From JALYXS01 sp051003795 (GTDB taxonomy: Bacteria; Acidobacteriota; Terriglobia; Bryobacterales; Bryobacteraceae), in contig JBPCKZ010000164.1 of the NCBI GenBank assembly GCA_051003795.1, positions 1-34,660 on the forward strand: a stretch of 34,660 nucleotides of DNA, in the 5' to 3' direction. Position 1 is the first letter of the stretch. The number at the start of each line of letters is the position of its first letter. Positions 17,084-24,979 of this stretch are shown here, piece by piece. The position numbers were made by a program, and so were the translations under genes. Below the pieces are notes generated by a model, which saw only the letters and a program-made list of their open reading frames with translations, searched no databases and was not told the DNA's origin.

Positions 17084-18765
17084 GAACGCTGCTGCTGTTA
17101 TTAACGGCGATCACGATCTGCCCGGCGCAAGATCGGGCCGTGCGCAGGCTAGGCGGGCCGCCCGCCCAGCCACCTCAGGGCATGCCCACCGGCACAAGTT
17201 CCATCGAAGGCAGTGTCGTCAATGAGGTCACCGGCGAACCGGTTAAGAAAGCGCAGGTGACGCTCGGCGGCATGGGCAACCTGACGGCGGTGACCGACGT
17301 GTCCGGGCACTTCGCTTTCCGGCAACTGGCCGCGGGACAATTCTTCATCCAGTGCCAGGCGGCTAATTTCTCCGGATCGGGCGCATGGCCCGGGTCGCCC
17401 GCCCAGAAGCGGATTATTTTGGCCGCCGATGAGAAAAAGGAAGGCGTCACGATTGCATTGACGCCCAACGCCTCCGTGACCGGCCATGTCGTCGACGAAG
17501 ATGGCGGCCCGATGGCCAACTGCGGCGTCAGCATGTTGGCTTACGATTACAACCAGGGAAGCAAGAGACTAAATCAACGCGGCGGGGCACAAACCGACGA
17601 TAAGGGCGAGTACCGGATTTCGAATTTGATGCCGGGCAAATACTACGTTTCGGTCCGCTGTTTCCGGAGTATTCCGCTGCCTCACGCCTTCATTCGCCGA
17701 GGGTCGGGCGTGGAAGTACCAACTCAAACGTACGGACTCCAATTCTACCCAGGCAGCGCCGATTTGACTGGCGCCGCGCGAGTCGCGACTGGACCCGGAG
17801 CAACCGTGAGCGGCATCGATTTTCAAGTGGCCCCAGTAGCCGGGGCCACCGTGCGCGGCCATGTGACGGCCACCGATCCCGCGGCGCTCCAGCGCCATAT
17901 CCAGTTGACGCTCGCGCCGCGCGATTCCGTGGCTCGCCAGTTCTCGCAGATGGGCGCGCCCGTTCGACCTCCATCCAACGACTTTGTATTCCAACATGTG
18001 ACGCCAGGCTCGTACACGATCGAAGCAACCTTATTCGACGAAGGCTCTTCTTACTACGCCAGGCTCCCGATCGACGTGGGAGCTGAATCGCCCGAACCGG
18101 TTGAGCTCCAACTCGCGCCGATTCTCCCGATCAGGGGCGCCATCGCGCTCGATGGCGAGGCAAAGATCCCGCTCGAAAGCCTGCACGTGACGATGAATCC
18201 GCTCGACAGCCAAATCATGCGGCAGCAGCCCAACGCGATGGTTCAGAAAGACGGGACTTTCGTCCTGACCAATGCCACGCCTGGCCGGTGGCGCCTTCTG
18301 GTGAGCGGACCGTCGGGTTACATCAAATCGATATCGCTGAATGAACAGCCCGTCTCGGCATATGCGCTCGACATTCCGGCCGGCGGGGCGTCGATAGCCA
18401 TCAAGTTCAGCACTGGCGCGGTCGACATTGAAGGCGCTCTCGCGGCATCGGCGCCCGCCGGCGCGCAACTCTCCGCGATGCTGTGGCCTGCCGAGGAAGA
18501 GCGGCGGCAATCCGGACTCGAGCGCAGTTTCCAGTTAGACGCGCAAGGCCGCTTCCATCAAACCGGCGCGGCCCCCGGACGCTATTACGCCTGTGCCGTG
18601 GAAACGGCCGACGCTTGGCGCTTGTTGCAAAATTCAAGTTTGTTGAATGCGATGCAGAGCCGTTGCCAAGCCGTGGAGGTTGCGGAAGGGCGCGCGGCAA
18701 CCGTGCAGCTTCCGCTGATCGCGAACCCGGAGTTGGAGCAAATAACGAAAGATTTGGATCGGTAA
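17080..18765 (+). CDS. Exported carboxypeptidase-regulatory-like domain protein
   Basis: A 561-residue intact paralogue of the preceding gene. GTG 17080 overlaps that gene's TGA. Signal peptide MRTLLLLLTAITICPAQ, then a domain with EGSVVNEVTGEPVKKAQVTL and SGHFAFRQLAAGQFFIQC (about 43-95), a second with TGHVVDEDGGPMANCGVSML and KGEYRISNLMPGKYYVSV (about 133-195), and further beta-sandwich units with PGSYTIEATL and PGRWRLLVSG. These are transthyretin-like folds found on many surface proteins; no catalytic residues of carboxypeptidases are expected or seen. It was probably cotranscribed with its upstream partner. Function unknown. Confidence 0.8.
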   Translation: MRTLLLLLTAITICPAQDRAVRRLGGPPAQPPQGMPTGTSSIEGSVVNEVTGEPVKKAQVTLGGMGNLTAVTDVSGHFAFRQLAAGQFFIQCQAANFSGSGAWPGSPAQKRIILAADEKKEGVTIALTPNASVTGHVVDEDGGPMANCGVSMLAYDYNQGSKRLNQRGGAQTDDKGEYRISNLMPGKYYVSVRCFRSIPLPHAFIRRGSGVEVPTQTYGLQFYPGSADLTGAARVATGPGATVSGIDFQVAPVAGATVRGHVTATDPAALQRHIQLTLAPRDSVARQFSQMGAPVRPPSNDFVFQHVTPGSYTIEATLFDEGSSYYARLPIDVGAESPEPVELQLAPILPIRGAIALDGEAKIPLESLHVTMNPLDSQIMRQQPNAMVQKDGTFVLTNATPGRWRLLVSGPSGYIKSISLNEQPVSAYALDIPAGGASIAIKFSTGAVDIEGALAASAPAGAQLSAMLWPAEEERRQSGLERSFQLDAQGRFHQTGAAPGRYYACAVETADAWRLLQNSSLLNAMQSRCQAVEVAEGRAATVQLPLIANPELEQITKDLDR

Positions 18766-18796
18766 CGCATCGCCCTGGGCTTTGGCACAAGCACTC

Positions 18797-18805
18797 TGGT
18801 ATAAA
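18797..18805 (+). promoter_or_regulatory. Extended -10 element before the metallo-hydrolase gene
   Basis: TGG followed by TATAAA (five of six to consensus) at 18800-18805. No good -35 is present at 17 bp. A transcript from here would begin only about four bases before ATG 18817, and would exclude the alternative GTG at 18808. Confidence 0.35.
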
Positions 18806-18816
18806 CTGTGAGCTTC

Positions 18817-19785
18817 ATGAAAAAACGTATTTGCGTGCTCACCGCTTTTGCCGCCCTCCTCGCGATGGCCATCTTCGTTGCGGGGTCGGACGCCGAACCG
18901 GGAACCACGAAACAAATAGTTCCGGGCGTCTGGTTCCGCGAAGGCGACCTCAAGAACCTTGGGCACTGCAACAACATCATCATCGAGATGAACGATTACC
19001 TGATCGTGGTGGACGCGAACTTCCCCAGCGGCGCGCGGCTGGCGCTGGCCGAAGCGAAAAAACTGTCTTCGAAGCCGGTCAAGTACGTCTTCGATACGCA
19101 TCACCATGGCGATCACGCGTATGGCAATCCGATATGGACTCGAGCGGGAGCCACGACGCTGGCCTACCAGGGTGTTGTCGATGAGATGAATAAGTACGAG
19201 CCGGCCCGCTGGCAAGCGACCGCCAAGGCGCGCGAAGACGTCGCGGAGTTGAACTTGCCCGCGCCGGAGAAGCCGAAGCAGACGTTCACCAAATCTCCGT
19301 TCGTTCTGAAAGACGGAAAGCGCGAAGTGCAGTTTCATTACCTTGGATGGGCTCACACGCGCGGCGATGGATTCGTCTATCTCCCAAAGGAAAGAATCCT
19401 CTGCACTGGCGATGCGGTAGCCAACGGGCCGCACAATTACACGGCCGATGGCAACATCGGAAACTGGCCAGCAGTGGTGCGCGCCGCCGAAAAACTCAAG
19501 CCTCGCTACGTGCTTCCGGGCCATGGAGTCCCCGGCGGGATGGAAGTGCTGACCGGCCAGGAGAAGTTTATGACCGAGTTGCATGACGCCGTCCAGAAAG
19601 CGGTTCGGCAAGGCAAAAAGCTCGAAGACCTCGTAAAGATGGAAGGCGGCAAACCGATCTCAACGACAGTGCAATTGCCGGAGGACGTAAAGAATTGGGT
19701 AGGCGGCAGCTTGCCCGCGCAAGTGAAAGACGCTTACGAAGAGATCGCCGCCGGCAAGCCCCACGGCGACTTGCCTCACGAGTAA
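18817..19785 (+). CDS. Exported metallo-beta-lactamase-fold hydrolase
   Basis: A 322-residue secreted zinc-type hydrolase. Signal peptide MKKRICVLTAFAALLAMAIFVAG; then the MBL fold with HHHGDH (residues 95-100; HxHxDH), His180 in GWAHTRGD, Asp199 in CTGDA and His236 in PGHG, so all ligands of the dinuclear site are present. GWAHTRGDGFVYLP resembles the B3/quinoprotein-relay-like MBL group rather than classical lactamases. The C-terminal 70 residues (about 250-322) are helical and not part of the core. ATG 18817 is preferred to GTG 18808 because it starts the leader and lies downstream of the -10. Substrate unknown; beta-lactam hydrolysis is possible but not indicated. Confidence 0.88.
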   Translation: MKKRICVLTAFAALLAMAIFVAGSDAEPGTTKQIVPGVWFREGDLKNLGHCNNIIIEMNDYLIVVDANFPSGARLALAEAKKLSSKPVKYVFDTHHHGDHAYGNPIWTRAGATTLAYQGVVDEMNKYEPARWQATAKAREDVAELNLPAPEKPKQTFTKSPFVLKDGKREVQFHYLGWAHTRGDGFVYLPKERILCTGDAVANGPHNYTADGNIGNWPAVVRAAEKLKPRYVLPGHGVPGGMEVLTGQEKFMTELHDAVQKAVRQGKKLEDLVKMEGGKPISTTVQLPEDVKNWVGGSLPAQVKDAYEEIAAGKPHGDLPHE

Positions 19786-19883
19786 GCGACTTCTTGGGAC
19801 AATCCATTTTACGGCACATCGTCGATCCGTGCGGCTTGTGGCTCGAAATAGGAGCGCGCGTGCCTGTTCCCGATTGACGTAAT

Positions 19884-20621
19884 TTATTCGAAATTCTTTC
19901 GTCGGCGGCCCAATAGCGCCAATCCGAACAATCCTGTGCCGAGCAGAATCATAGTGCGCGGCTCGGGTACCGCCGACTGTGGGGCCGCTTTTACGAGAAA
20001 GGCCCCTACGATCGGTGGTGGCTGTTGGCTGCCCGTGAACTGAATCAGTTGTGGGATCACGCGGGCTTGGTCCTGCGCGGCTTGGCCGAGCGCCGCGCTC
20101 TGGTCGTCCACGCCGGCGACATTAAAGGATCCCGGCGCGGAGTTGGGTGAAATCGCGAAGCCGTAAAATCCTTGGGCAATATCGGCCACGAAGCCCGGCG
20201 CAGGCAAAGTGAACGGGCTCGTCGGGATCGTCTGTCCGAGGAACGAGATCAAGGTCTTCACTCCGGCCTCGTCCGCTGTCGTAAATTGCCCGCTGGCGTT
20301 CGTGGCTCCCGCGTCGGCCGCCAATTGTTGGAATTCGGCGACGGTCGCGACCCGGAATCCGTTTTGGGCCACAAACGGCGACGCAAGAACTTGGTTGTAC
20401 GTCAGACCCAGCGTTGCGGATGGCATCAGGAATTCGAGGTTTTGGTTGGTATCGATGGTGAGATCGCCGGGTTGGTTAAACGTTCCCTTGATCAGAGCGC
20501 CGAAAGCCGGCGTCGGGATCAACGTTGTTCCCGCGAAAGCGAACAGCAAAAATGAACTTACACTGAGTTTCTTCTTGCAAACATTTATCATTCTCTTTTT
20601 AGTCCTCCGCTTGACAATCAT
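19884..20621 (-). CDS. PEP-CTERM sorting-signal protein
   Basis: A 245-residue exported protein. It has a basic N-terminus (MIVKRRTKKRMINVCKKK), a hydrophobic leader ending near TPAFG, a Gln/Ala-rich middle, and a C-terminus of VPEPRTMILLGTGLFGLALLGRRRK: the PEP motif, a hydrophobic helix and a basic tail. This tripartite signal is recognised by exosortase, which anchors or releases such proteins along with exopolysaccharide. The exosortase is not in this window. ATG 20621 has AGGGGG five bases upstream; ATG 20591 with GGAGG 12 bases upstream is a weaker choice. The middle region matches no family I know. Confidence 0.88.
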   Translation of the reverse strand: MIVKRRTKKRMINVCKKKLSVSSFLLFAFAGTTLIPTPAFGALIKGTFNQPGDLTIDTNQNLEFLMPSATLGLTYNQVLASPFVAQNGFRVATVAEFQQLAADAGATNASGQFTTADEAGVKTLISFLGQTIPTSPFTLPAPGFVADIAQGFYGFAISPNSAPGSFNVAGVDDQSAALGQAAQDQARVIPQLIQFTGSQQPPPIVGAFLVKAAPQSAVPEPRTMILLGTGLFGLALLGRRRKNFE

Positions 20622-20812
20622 TTGATCCCCCTCTCGTTTCCTTGAAATTACACAAGGGGCAACTCTGGTGCAATGATCTCAATCATGTTCACCGGAAATT
20701 CGGAGGCCAAGCGTCGTTTGGAGTGACTAATCGTACTTTTCTCCGCTAAAAATCGCCCATAGGATGGCTGCGCTGCTTTCTTCATCCGCGCGCCGGGCGC
20801 ATCGGATACACT

Positions 20813-22006
20813 ATGGCTATGAAAACCGGATTCGTTCTGACAATAACCGCCGCGACGCTGGTTTCGGGTGCCGCCGCTTGGCAAATTGCCCGGTCCGACG
20901 TAAAACTGCCGCCGCCTTTCGCGACTCCATCGGCAAACAACCGGCCGCATGTCGTCGATAAGCCGAGCGGAGCGAAACTGAACGTACCGGCGGGATTTAC
21001 GGTTAACGTTTGGGCGGAAGGGTTCGACATCCCGCGCTACATGTTGCAAGGCAACAACGGCGAGATCCTGCTTTCGGATATGAGCCGCAATGGCGTTGTG
21101 TATGCGTTTCCGAACGGCGATCCCGCGAAACGCAAAGAGTTGATCAAGGGTCTGGACCGTCCTTATGGCTTGGCGCTCTGGAAAAATTACCTGTATGTCG
21201 GCGAGCCTACTTCGATCAAGCGCTACAAGTACGATGGCGCGGCGCTAACGGCGGGTCCGGGCGAGGAAGTCGTCTCCTATAAGGGATTCGATAAGGGCCA
21301 TATCACGCGCAGCATCCTGTTCGATCGCGCCGGGGAAAAGATGTATATCGGCGTGGGTTCGGAATCGAACGTGGATGCCGGCGGCCCGCCGGAGCGCGCG
21401 GCGATCAATCGCTATAACCCCGATGGCAGCGGTCACGAATTCTATGCGACGGGCACGCGGAATCCCATTGGACTGCACTGGTATCCCGGAACGGACACGC
21501 TGTGGGCCGCCGTGCAAGAGCGCGATGCGTTGGGTGACGATCTAGTGCCCGATTATTTCACGCACATCCAACAAGGCGGATTTTACGGTTGGCCGTACGC
21601 GTATTTTGGACCGCATGAAGATCCGCGGCGCAAGGGCGAAAAGCCGGATCTGGTGGCGAAAACCTTCACTCCGGACATTTCGCTGGGAGCGCATGTGGCC
21701 GTTCTCGATTTCACGTTCTACACCGGCACACAATTTCCGGCCGAGTACCGGGATGGCGCGTTTCTGGCGTTCCACGGATCGTGGAATCGTTCGAAGCGCG
21801 TCGGCCAGTCGATCGCGTTCATTCCGTTCAAGAACGGAAAGCCGGCCGCGGAGCATCCGAAACCATTTCTTACCGGGTGGATGCTTTCGCCCGACGACCG
21901 AGACGTTTGGGGCAGGCCCGTGGCTGTGTTCCAGATGCAGGATGGCAGCCTGCTGGTTAGCGACGACGGCGGCAAGAAAATCTGGAAAATCATATACAAA
22001 AGCTGA
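20813..22006 (+). CDS. Exported PQQ-type glucose/sorbosone dehydrogenase family protein
   Basis: A 397-residue beta-propeller with a signal peptide (MKTGFVLTITAATLVSGAAA). Family blocks: PAGFTVNVWAEGFDIPRYM, GEILLSDMSRNGVVYAF, GLDRPYGLALWKNYLYVG, YATGTRNPIGLHW, VQERDALGDDLVPDYFTH, GGFYGWPYAYFG, FLAFHGSWNRSKRVG and DGSLLVSDDGGKKIWKI, the usual soluble aldose/sorbosone dehydrogenase pattern. These enzymes oxidise sugars or sugar aldehydes in the periplasm using PQQ. The stop TGA (22004-22006) lies inside CTGA, whose CTG is the likely start of the multihaem cytochrome, a plausible electron acceptor. PQQ dependence is inferred from the family; some members lack it. The exact sugar is not known. 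Confidence 0.9.
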   Translation: MAMKTGFVLTITAATLVSGAAAWQIARSDVKLPPPFATPSANNRPHVVDKPSGAKLNVPAGFTVNVWAEGFDIPRYMLQGNNGEILLSDMSRNGVVYAFPNGDPAKRKELIKGLDRPYGLALWKNYLYVGEPTSIKRYKYDGAALTAGPGEEVVSYKGFDKGHITRSILFDRAGEKMYIGVGSESNVDAGGPPERAAINRYNPDGSGHEFYATGTRNPIGLHWYPGTDTLWAAVQERDALGDDLVPDYFTHIQQGGFYGWPYAYFGPHEDPRRKGEKPDLVAKTFTPDISLGAHVAVLDFTFYTGTQFPAEYRDGAFLAFHGSWNRSKRVGQSIAFIPFKNGKPAAEHPKPFLTGWMLSPDDRDVWGRPVAVFQMQDGSLLVSDDGGKKIWKIIYKS

Positions 22007-22623
22007 GGTTTTGGTTCCTCTTTTTCGCGGCGGTGTGCGCGACGTTCGCGCGGGCGGCTGCGCCATTCTCGCACCGCGTGCATTTGCAACTCAAGTTGCA
22101 ATGCGCCGGATGTCATTCCGCGGCCTTTACCAGCACGCGTGTCGAAGATAATCTACTGCCCGCGAAGCAGGTTTGCCTGCCCTGCCACAAGCAGGTCGCG
22201 ATTCCGCGACCGCCGCATGTTGCGATCGCGAAGTTCAGCCACGCTCATCATCTGAAGTTGGGGAATGTGGCGCCGGTGTTGGCGGCGGCGATCAAATCGA
22301 AAACTTATCTTTCGCCGCCGGACGACATCCTTGCGCATCTGAATAGTTCGAATCCGTGCGTGGCGTGCCATCGCGGAATGGAAGAATCGAACTCAGTCAC
22401 GAAAGCCGCCTTGTCGCAAATGGCCGATTGCCTGGTCTGTCACAACAAGATAGACCCGCCATTCAGTTGCGATGCCTGCCATGCGAAGGGCGTCGATCTG
22501 CGGCCCGCCACTCACCTGGTAGAGGGTTTCGTCGACCGGCATAGCGGCCCGGCAATGAGCAAATCGAACTGCGCGGTGTGCCACGGCAGAAGATTTACCT
22601 GCATGGGATGCCACCAGAGGTAG
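22003..22623 (+). CDS. Exported seven-haem c-type cytochrome, probable CTG start
   Basis: A 206-residue protein with seven CxxCH haem sites: CAGCH, CLPCH, CVACH, CLVCH, CDACH, CAVCH, CMGCH, plus spare histidines for axial ligands (PPHVAIAKFSHAHH). Cytochromes c must be exported for haem attachment, and the leader LRFWFLFFAAVCATFARAA is encoded only if translation begins upstream of GTG 22033. Between the in-frame TAG at 21958 and that GTG there is no ATG, GTG or TTG; CTG 22003 overlapping the dehydrogenase stop is the best start. The haem spacing does not match a family I can name; NapC, NrfA and octahaem types are excluded by length and motif pattern. Likely passes electrons from the dehydrogenase to membrane or extracellular acceptors. 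Confidence 0.85.
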   Translation: MRFWFLFFAAVCATFARAAAPFSHRVHLQLKLQCAGCHSAAFTSTRVEDNLLPAKQVCLPCHKQVAIPRPPHVAIAKFSHAHHLKLGNVAPVLAAAIKSKTYLSPPDDILAHLNSSNPCVACHRGMEESNSVTKAALSQMADCLVCHNKIDPPFSCDACHAKGVDLRPATHLVEGFVDRHSGPAMSKSNCAVCHGRRFTCMGCHQR

Positions 22624-22624
22624 G

Positions 22625-23140
22625 CTACTCTTCCGCGGCGGCAAACAACTCATCGAGAGACACCAGGATATCCGGCGCGGCGGTGCGCAATATGTCGTCC
22701 ATGACTTGCTCCTTCCCCGTGGCCGAGTATATCCAGGCGTCATGATTGAAGGGGTTGACCACCCAAACAAATTGCACGCCCATGTCCAGATATTCTTGAA
22801 GTCGCTTTTCGACGCGAGCCATCCTGTCTTCGCTCGAAAGAATCTCGATGCAGAGAAATGGAGCCTTGCGAAAGATCAGCTCGTCCGTCGTGCCCAAAGT
22901 CACGCAAACGTCGGGAACGCGGAAGCGAGTCGGCCTCGTTTGCACGGGTTGCTCGGGAAAGACCCGAATGCCCCAGCGCTTGCGATGGCTATTCAAGTAC
23001 GTGATGAACTCACGCTGCAACTCGCTGTGCGGCCGTTCTCCCAGAGTGTGCTCCTCGATGTGGTCGTCCACAAAGTCGCAATCGGGCGAGTACGCGGTCG
23101 TCAAATACTCTTCGATCGAGACGGCGGTCGTGGTTGCCAT
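22625..23140 (-). CDS. Uma2 family (DUF820) putative endonuclease, copy 1
   Basis: A 171-residue protein with the PD-(D/E)xK nuclease-like core of DUF820: Asp77 in RVPDVCVTL, Glu99 in LCIEILS, Lys112 in RVEKRLQEY, then GVQFVWVVNPFNH. All three active-site positions are present. It is the last gene of the minus-strand operon and lies 5 bp after its near-copy. Start ATG 23140 has AGAG upstream but no strong ribosome site. Uma2 proteins are often scattered through genomes with no known biological role. Confidence 0.9.
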   Translation of the reverse strand: MATTTAVSIEEYLTTAYSPDCDFVDDHIEEHTLGERPHSELQREFITYLNSHRKRWGIRVFPEQPVQTRPTRFRVPDVCVTLGTTDELIFRKAPFLCIEILSSEDRMARVEKRLQEYLDMGVQFVWVVNPFNHDAWIYSATGKEQVMDDILRTAAPDILVSLDELFAAAEE

Positions 23141-23145
23141 GTTGT

Positions 23146-23661
23146 CTACTCTTCCGCCGCGGCGAACAATTCATTCAGCGGCACCAGAATATCGGGCGCC
23201 GCCGTGCGCAGGATGCCGTCCAAGACTGGCTGCTTGCCCGCCGCCGAATAAATCCAGGCGTCGTGGTTGAAGGGGTTCACCAGCCACACAAATTGGACGC
23301 CCATGTCCAGATATTCTTGACGACGTTTTTCGACGCGAGCCATTCTGTCTTCGCTTGACAGAATCTCAATGCAGAGAAATGGAGCGGTACGGAAAATCAA
23401 CTCGTCCGGCTTGCCTAGAGTTACGCAAACGTCGGGAACGCGGAAGCGGGTCGCCTTGGTCTGCACGCGTTGCTCGGGCCAGATGCGAATTCCCCAGCGC
23501 TTGCGCCGGCTATTTAGGTAGGTAACGAATTCACCTTGTAATCCGCTGTGCGGCCGTTCTCCCAAATTGCGCTCCTCGATGTGATCGTCCACAAAGTCGC
23601 AATCGGGCGAGTACGCGGTCGTCAAATACTCTTCGATCGAGACTGCCGTCGTGGTTGCCAT
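23146..23661 (-). CDS. Uma2 family (DUF820) putative endonuclease, copy 2
   Basis: A near-duplicate of the downstream gene, differing at about 23 of 171 residues by eye, with the same Asp, Glu and Lys core. ATG 23661 has GGGGA six bases upstream and matches the copy-1 N-terminus exactly. An earlier ATG at 23697, which overlaps the aminotransferase stop in ATGA, would add 12 residues (MTAQRYASIGDV) and is possible through coupling. Changes between copies lie outside the catalytic residues, so both look capable of activity. Confidence 0.9.
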   Translation of the reverse strand: MATTTAVSIEEYLTTAYSPDCDFVDDHIEERNLGERPHSGLQGEFVTYLNSRRKRWGIRIWPEQRVQTKATRFRVPDVCVTLGKPDELIFRTAPFLCIEILSSEDRMARVEKRRQEYLDMGVQFVWLVNPFNHDAWIYSAAGKQPVLDGILRTAAPDILVPLNELFAAAEE

Positions 23662-23693
23662 AACATCCCCGATACTCGCATATCGCTGCGCCG

Positions 23694-24977
23694 TCATGCC
23701 GGAACCGCCCCGCTCTTGATTACCTTCTCCATTACGTCCGCGAATGTGTCGATCTCTTCGAGCGTGGTGTAGACATTCGGCGTGATTCGCAAGCCTTCGT
23801 ACTCGCCCGGCGTGACAATCGCCGTCGCCCAGACGCGGTGCTTATTCCACAGGTAGGCGTTGAGCTTCAGCGTATCGATTCCCTCCACGCCCACGAAGCC
23901 GATGGCGCACGATTGCCGCGGGTCCTCGCTATTCAAGATTTTCACGCGCGGAAGCTCCCGCAGACGGTCCGACCAGCGGCGGCGAAGATAGCGGAACCGC
24001 GCGGCCTTCCTCTCCACCCCAATACTCTCGTGAAAATTCATCGCTTCGGTAATCGCGTTGCGCTGCGACGCGGGATGCGTGCCCACCTGTTCGAACTTGC
24101 GAATATCGTCGCGCAGGGAATCGTCGGCCCCCATCATCGGCCAGATTTGCGGGATTTTCGATTTCTTCACATAGAGCATTCCCGTGCCGATCGGCGCGAG
24201 CAGCCACTTGTGAAGCGACGTGCCGAAGTAATCGCAATCGAGATCCTCTTGTTTGAACGGGAACTGCGCGAAGGAGTGCGCGCCATCCACAATCACCTCG
24301 ATGCCGCGCGCCCGCGCCATGCCGCAAATCTGTTTCACCGGAAAGATCTGGCCGGTCCGGTTGGTCATGTGGCAGATGTGGATGACTTTCGTTCGGGGCG
24401 TGACGGCGTCTTCGATTCGTTTCGCGAGGTAATCCATCGAAGGCGGCGGAACCTGAAACGTGATTTGCTTGAAAACGATTCCGTCGCGGCGCTCGCGCTG
24501 CTGCCACGTGCTAATCATGCGCGGATAGTCCTGATTGGTGCTGATTACTTCGTCGCCGCGCTTCAGATCCATTCCGAGCTGAACGATTTCGAGCGCCTCG
24601 CTGGCGTTGCGCGTGATGGCAATCTCTTCGGGATCGCATCCGAAGGCTTGCGCCAAGCGGCGCCGCGCTACCTCAATGCCGGGATCGAGAATGCGCCACA
24701 TGTAATACGTCGGCGTCATGTTTTCGATTTCGAGGTAACGGATCTCCGTATCCATGACGACCTTCGGGGCGGGCGAGACGCCGCCATTGTTCAAGTTGAC
24801 GATGTTGCGGTCAACCGTAAACGAGTGGCGGACGTTAAACCAGAAATCCTCGTCCCGAGCCGACGCTTCGGCGGTCTTATTCGAGACCGCCGCGGCGGCC
24901 GCTTGCGCGCGAGAGGTGGAATCGTTCTGGAACGCCGCGAGCGATGCGGCGGAAGCGAGAAAGCCGCGACGATTCAA
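23694..24977 (-). CDS. Class V PLP-dependent aminotransferase-like protein with Tat leader
   Basis: A 427-residue protein of the class V (isopenicillin-N epimerase/cysteine-desulfurase-like) fold. The N-terminus MNRRGFLASAASLAAF is a twin-arginine export leader. Core: NLNNGGVSPAPK (about 61-72), TRNASEALEIVQLG (122-135), VDGAHSFAQFPF (230-241, with Asp231 and His234 holding PLP) and the Schiff-base lysine Lys257 in TSLHKWLLAPIGTG. It starts with TTG 24977, 2 bp after the TPR gene stop, and overlaps the Uma2 gene by ATGA. Catalytic residues are intact. Export of a PLP enzyme is unusual. The reaction (epimerase, lyase or transaminase) cannot be told. Confidence 0.87.
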   Translation of the reverse strand: MNRRGFLASAASLAAFQNDSTSRAQAAAAAVSNKTAEASARDEDFWFNVRHSFTVDRNIVNLNNGGVSPAPKVVMDTEIRYLEIENMTPTYYMWRILDPGIEVARRRLAQAFGCDPEEIAITRNASEALEIVQLGMDLKRGDEVISTNQDYPRMISTWQQRERRDGIVFKQITFQVPPPSMDYLAKRIEDAVTPRTKVIHICHMTNRTGQIFPVKQICGMARARGIEVIVDGAHSFAQFPFKQEDLDCDYFGTSLHKWLLAPIGTGMLYVKKSKIPQIWPMMGADDSLRDDIRKFEQVGTHPASQRNAITEAMNFHESIGVERKAARFRYLRRRWSDRLRELPRVKILNSEDPRQSCAIGFVGVEGIDTLKLNAYLWNKHRVWATAIVTPGEYEGLRITPNVYTTLEEIDTFADVMEKVIKSGAVPA

Positions 24978-24979
24978 GA

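Larger units (their letters stand above)
22625..23661 (-). repeat. Tandem duplication containing both Uma2 genes
   Basis: Two direct copies with a 521 bp period (22625-23140 and 23146-23661), separated by 5 bp. They keep the same reading frame, start and stop contexts. Divergence (about 13 percent at protein level by eye) shows the duplication is not recent. Confidence 0.9.
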
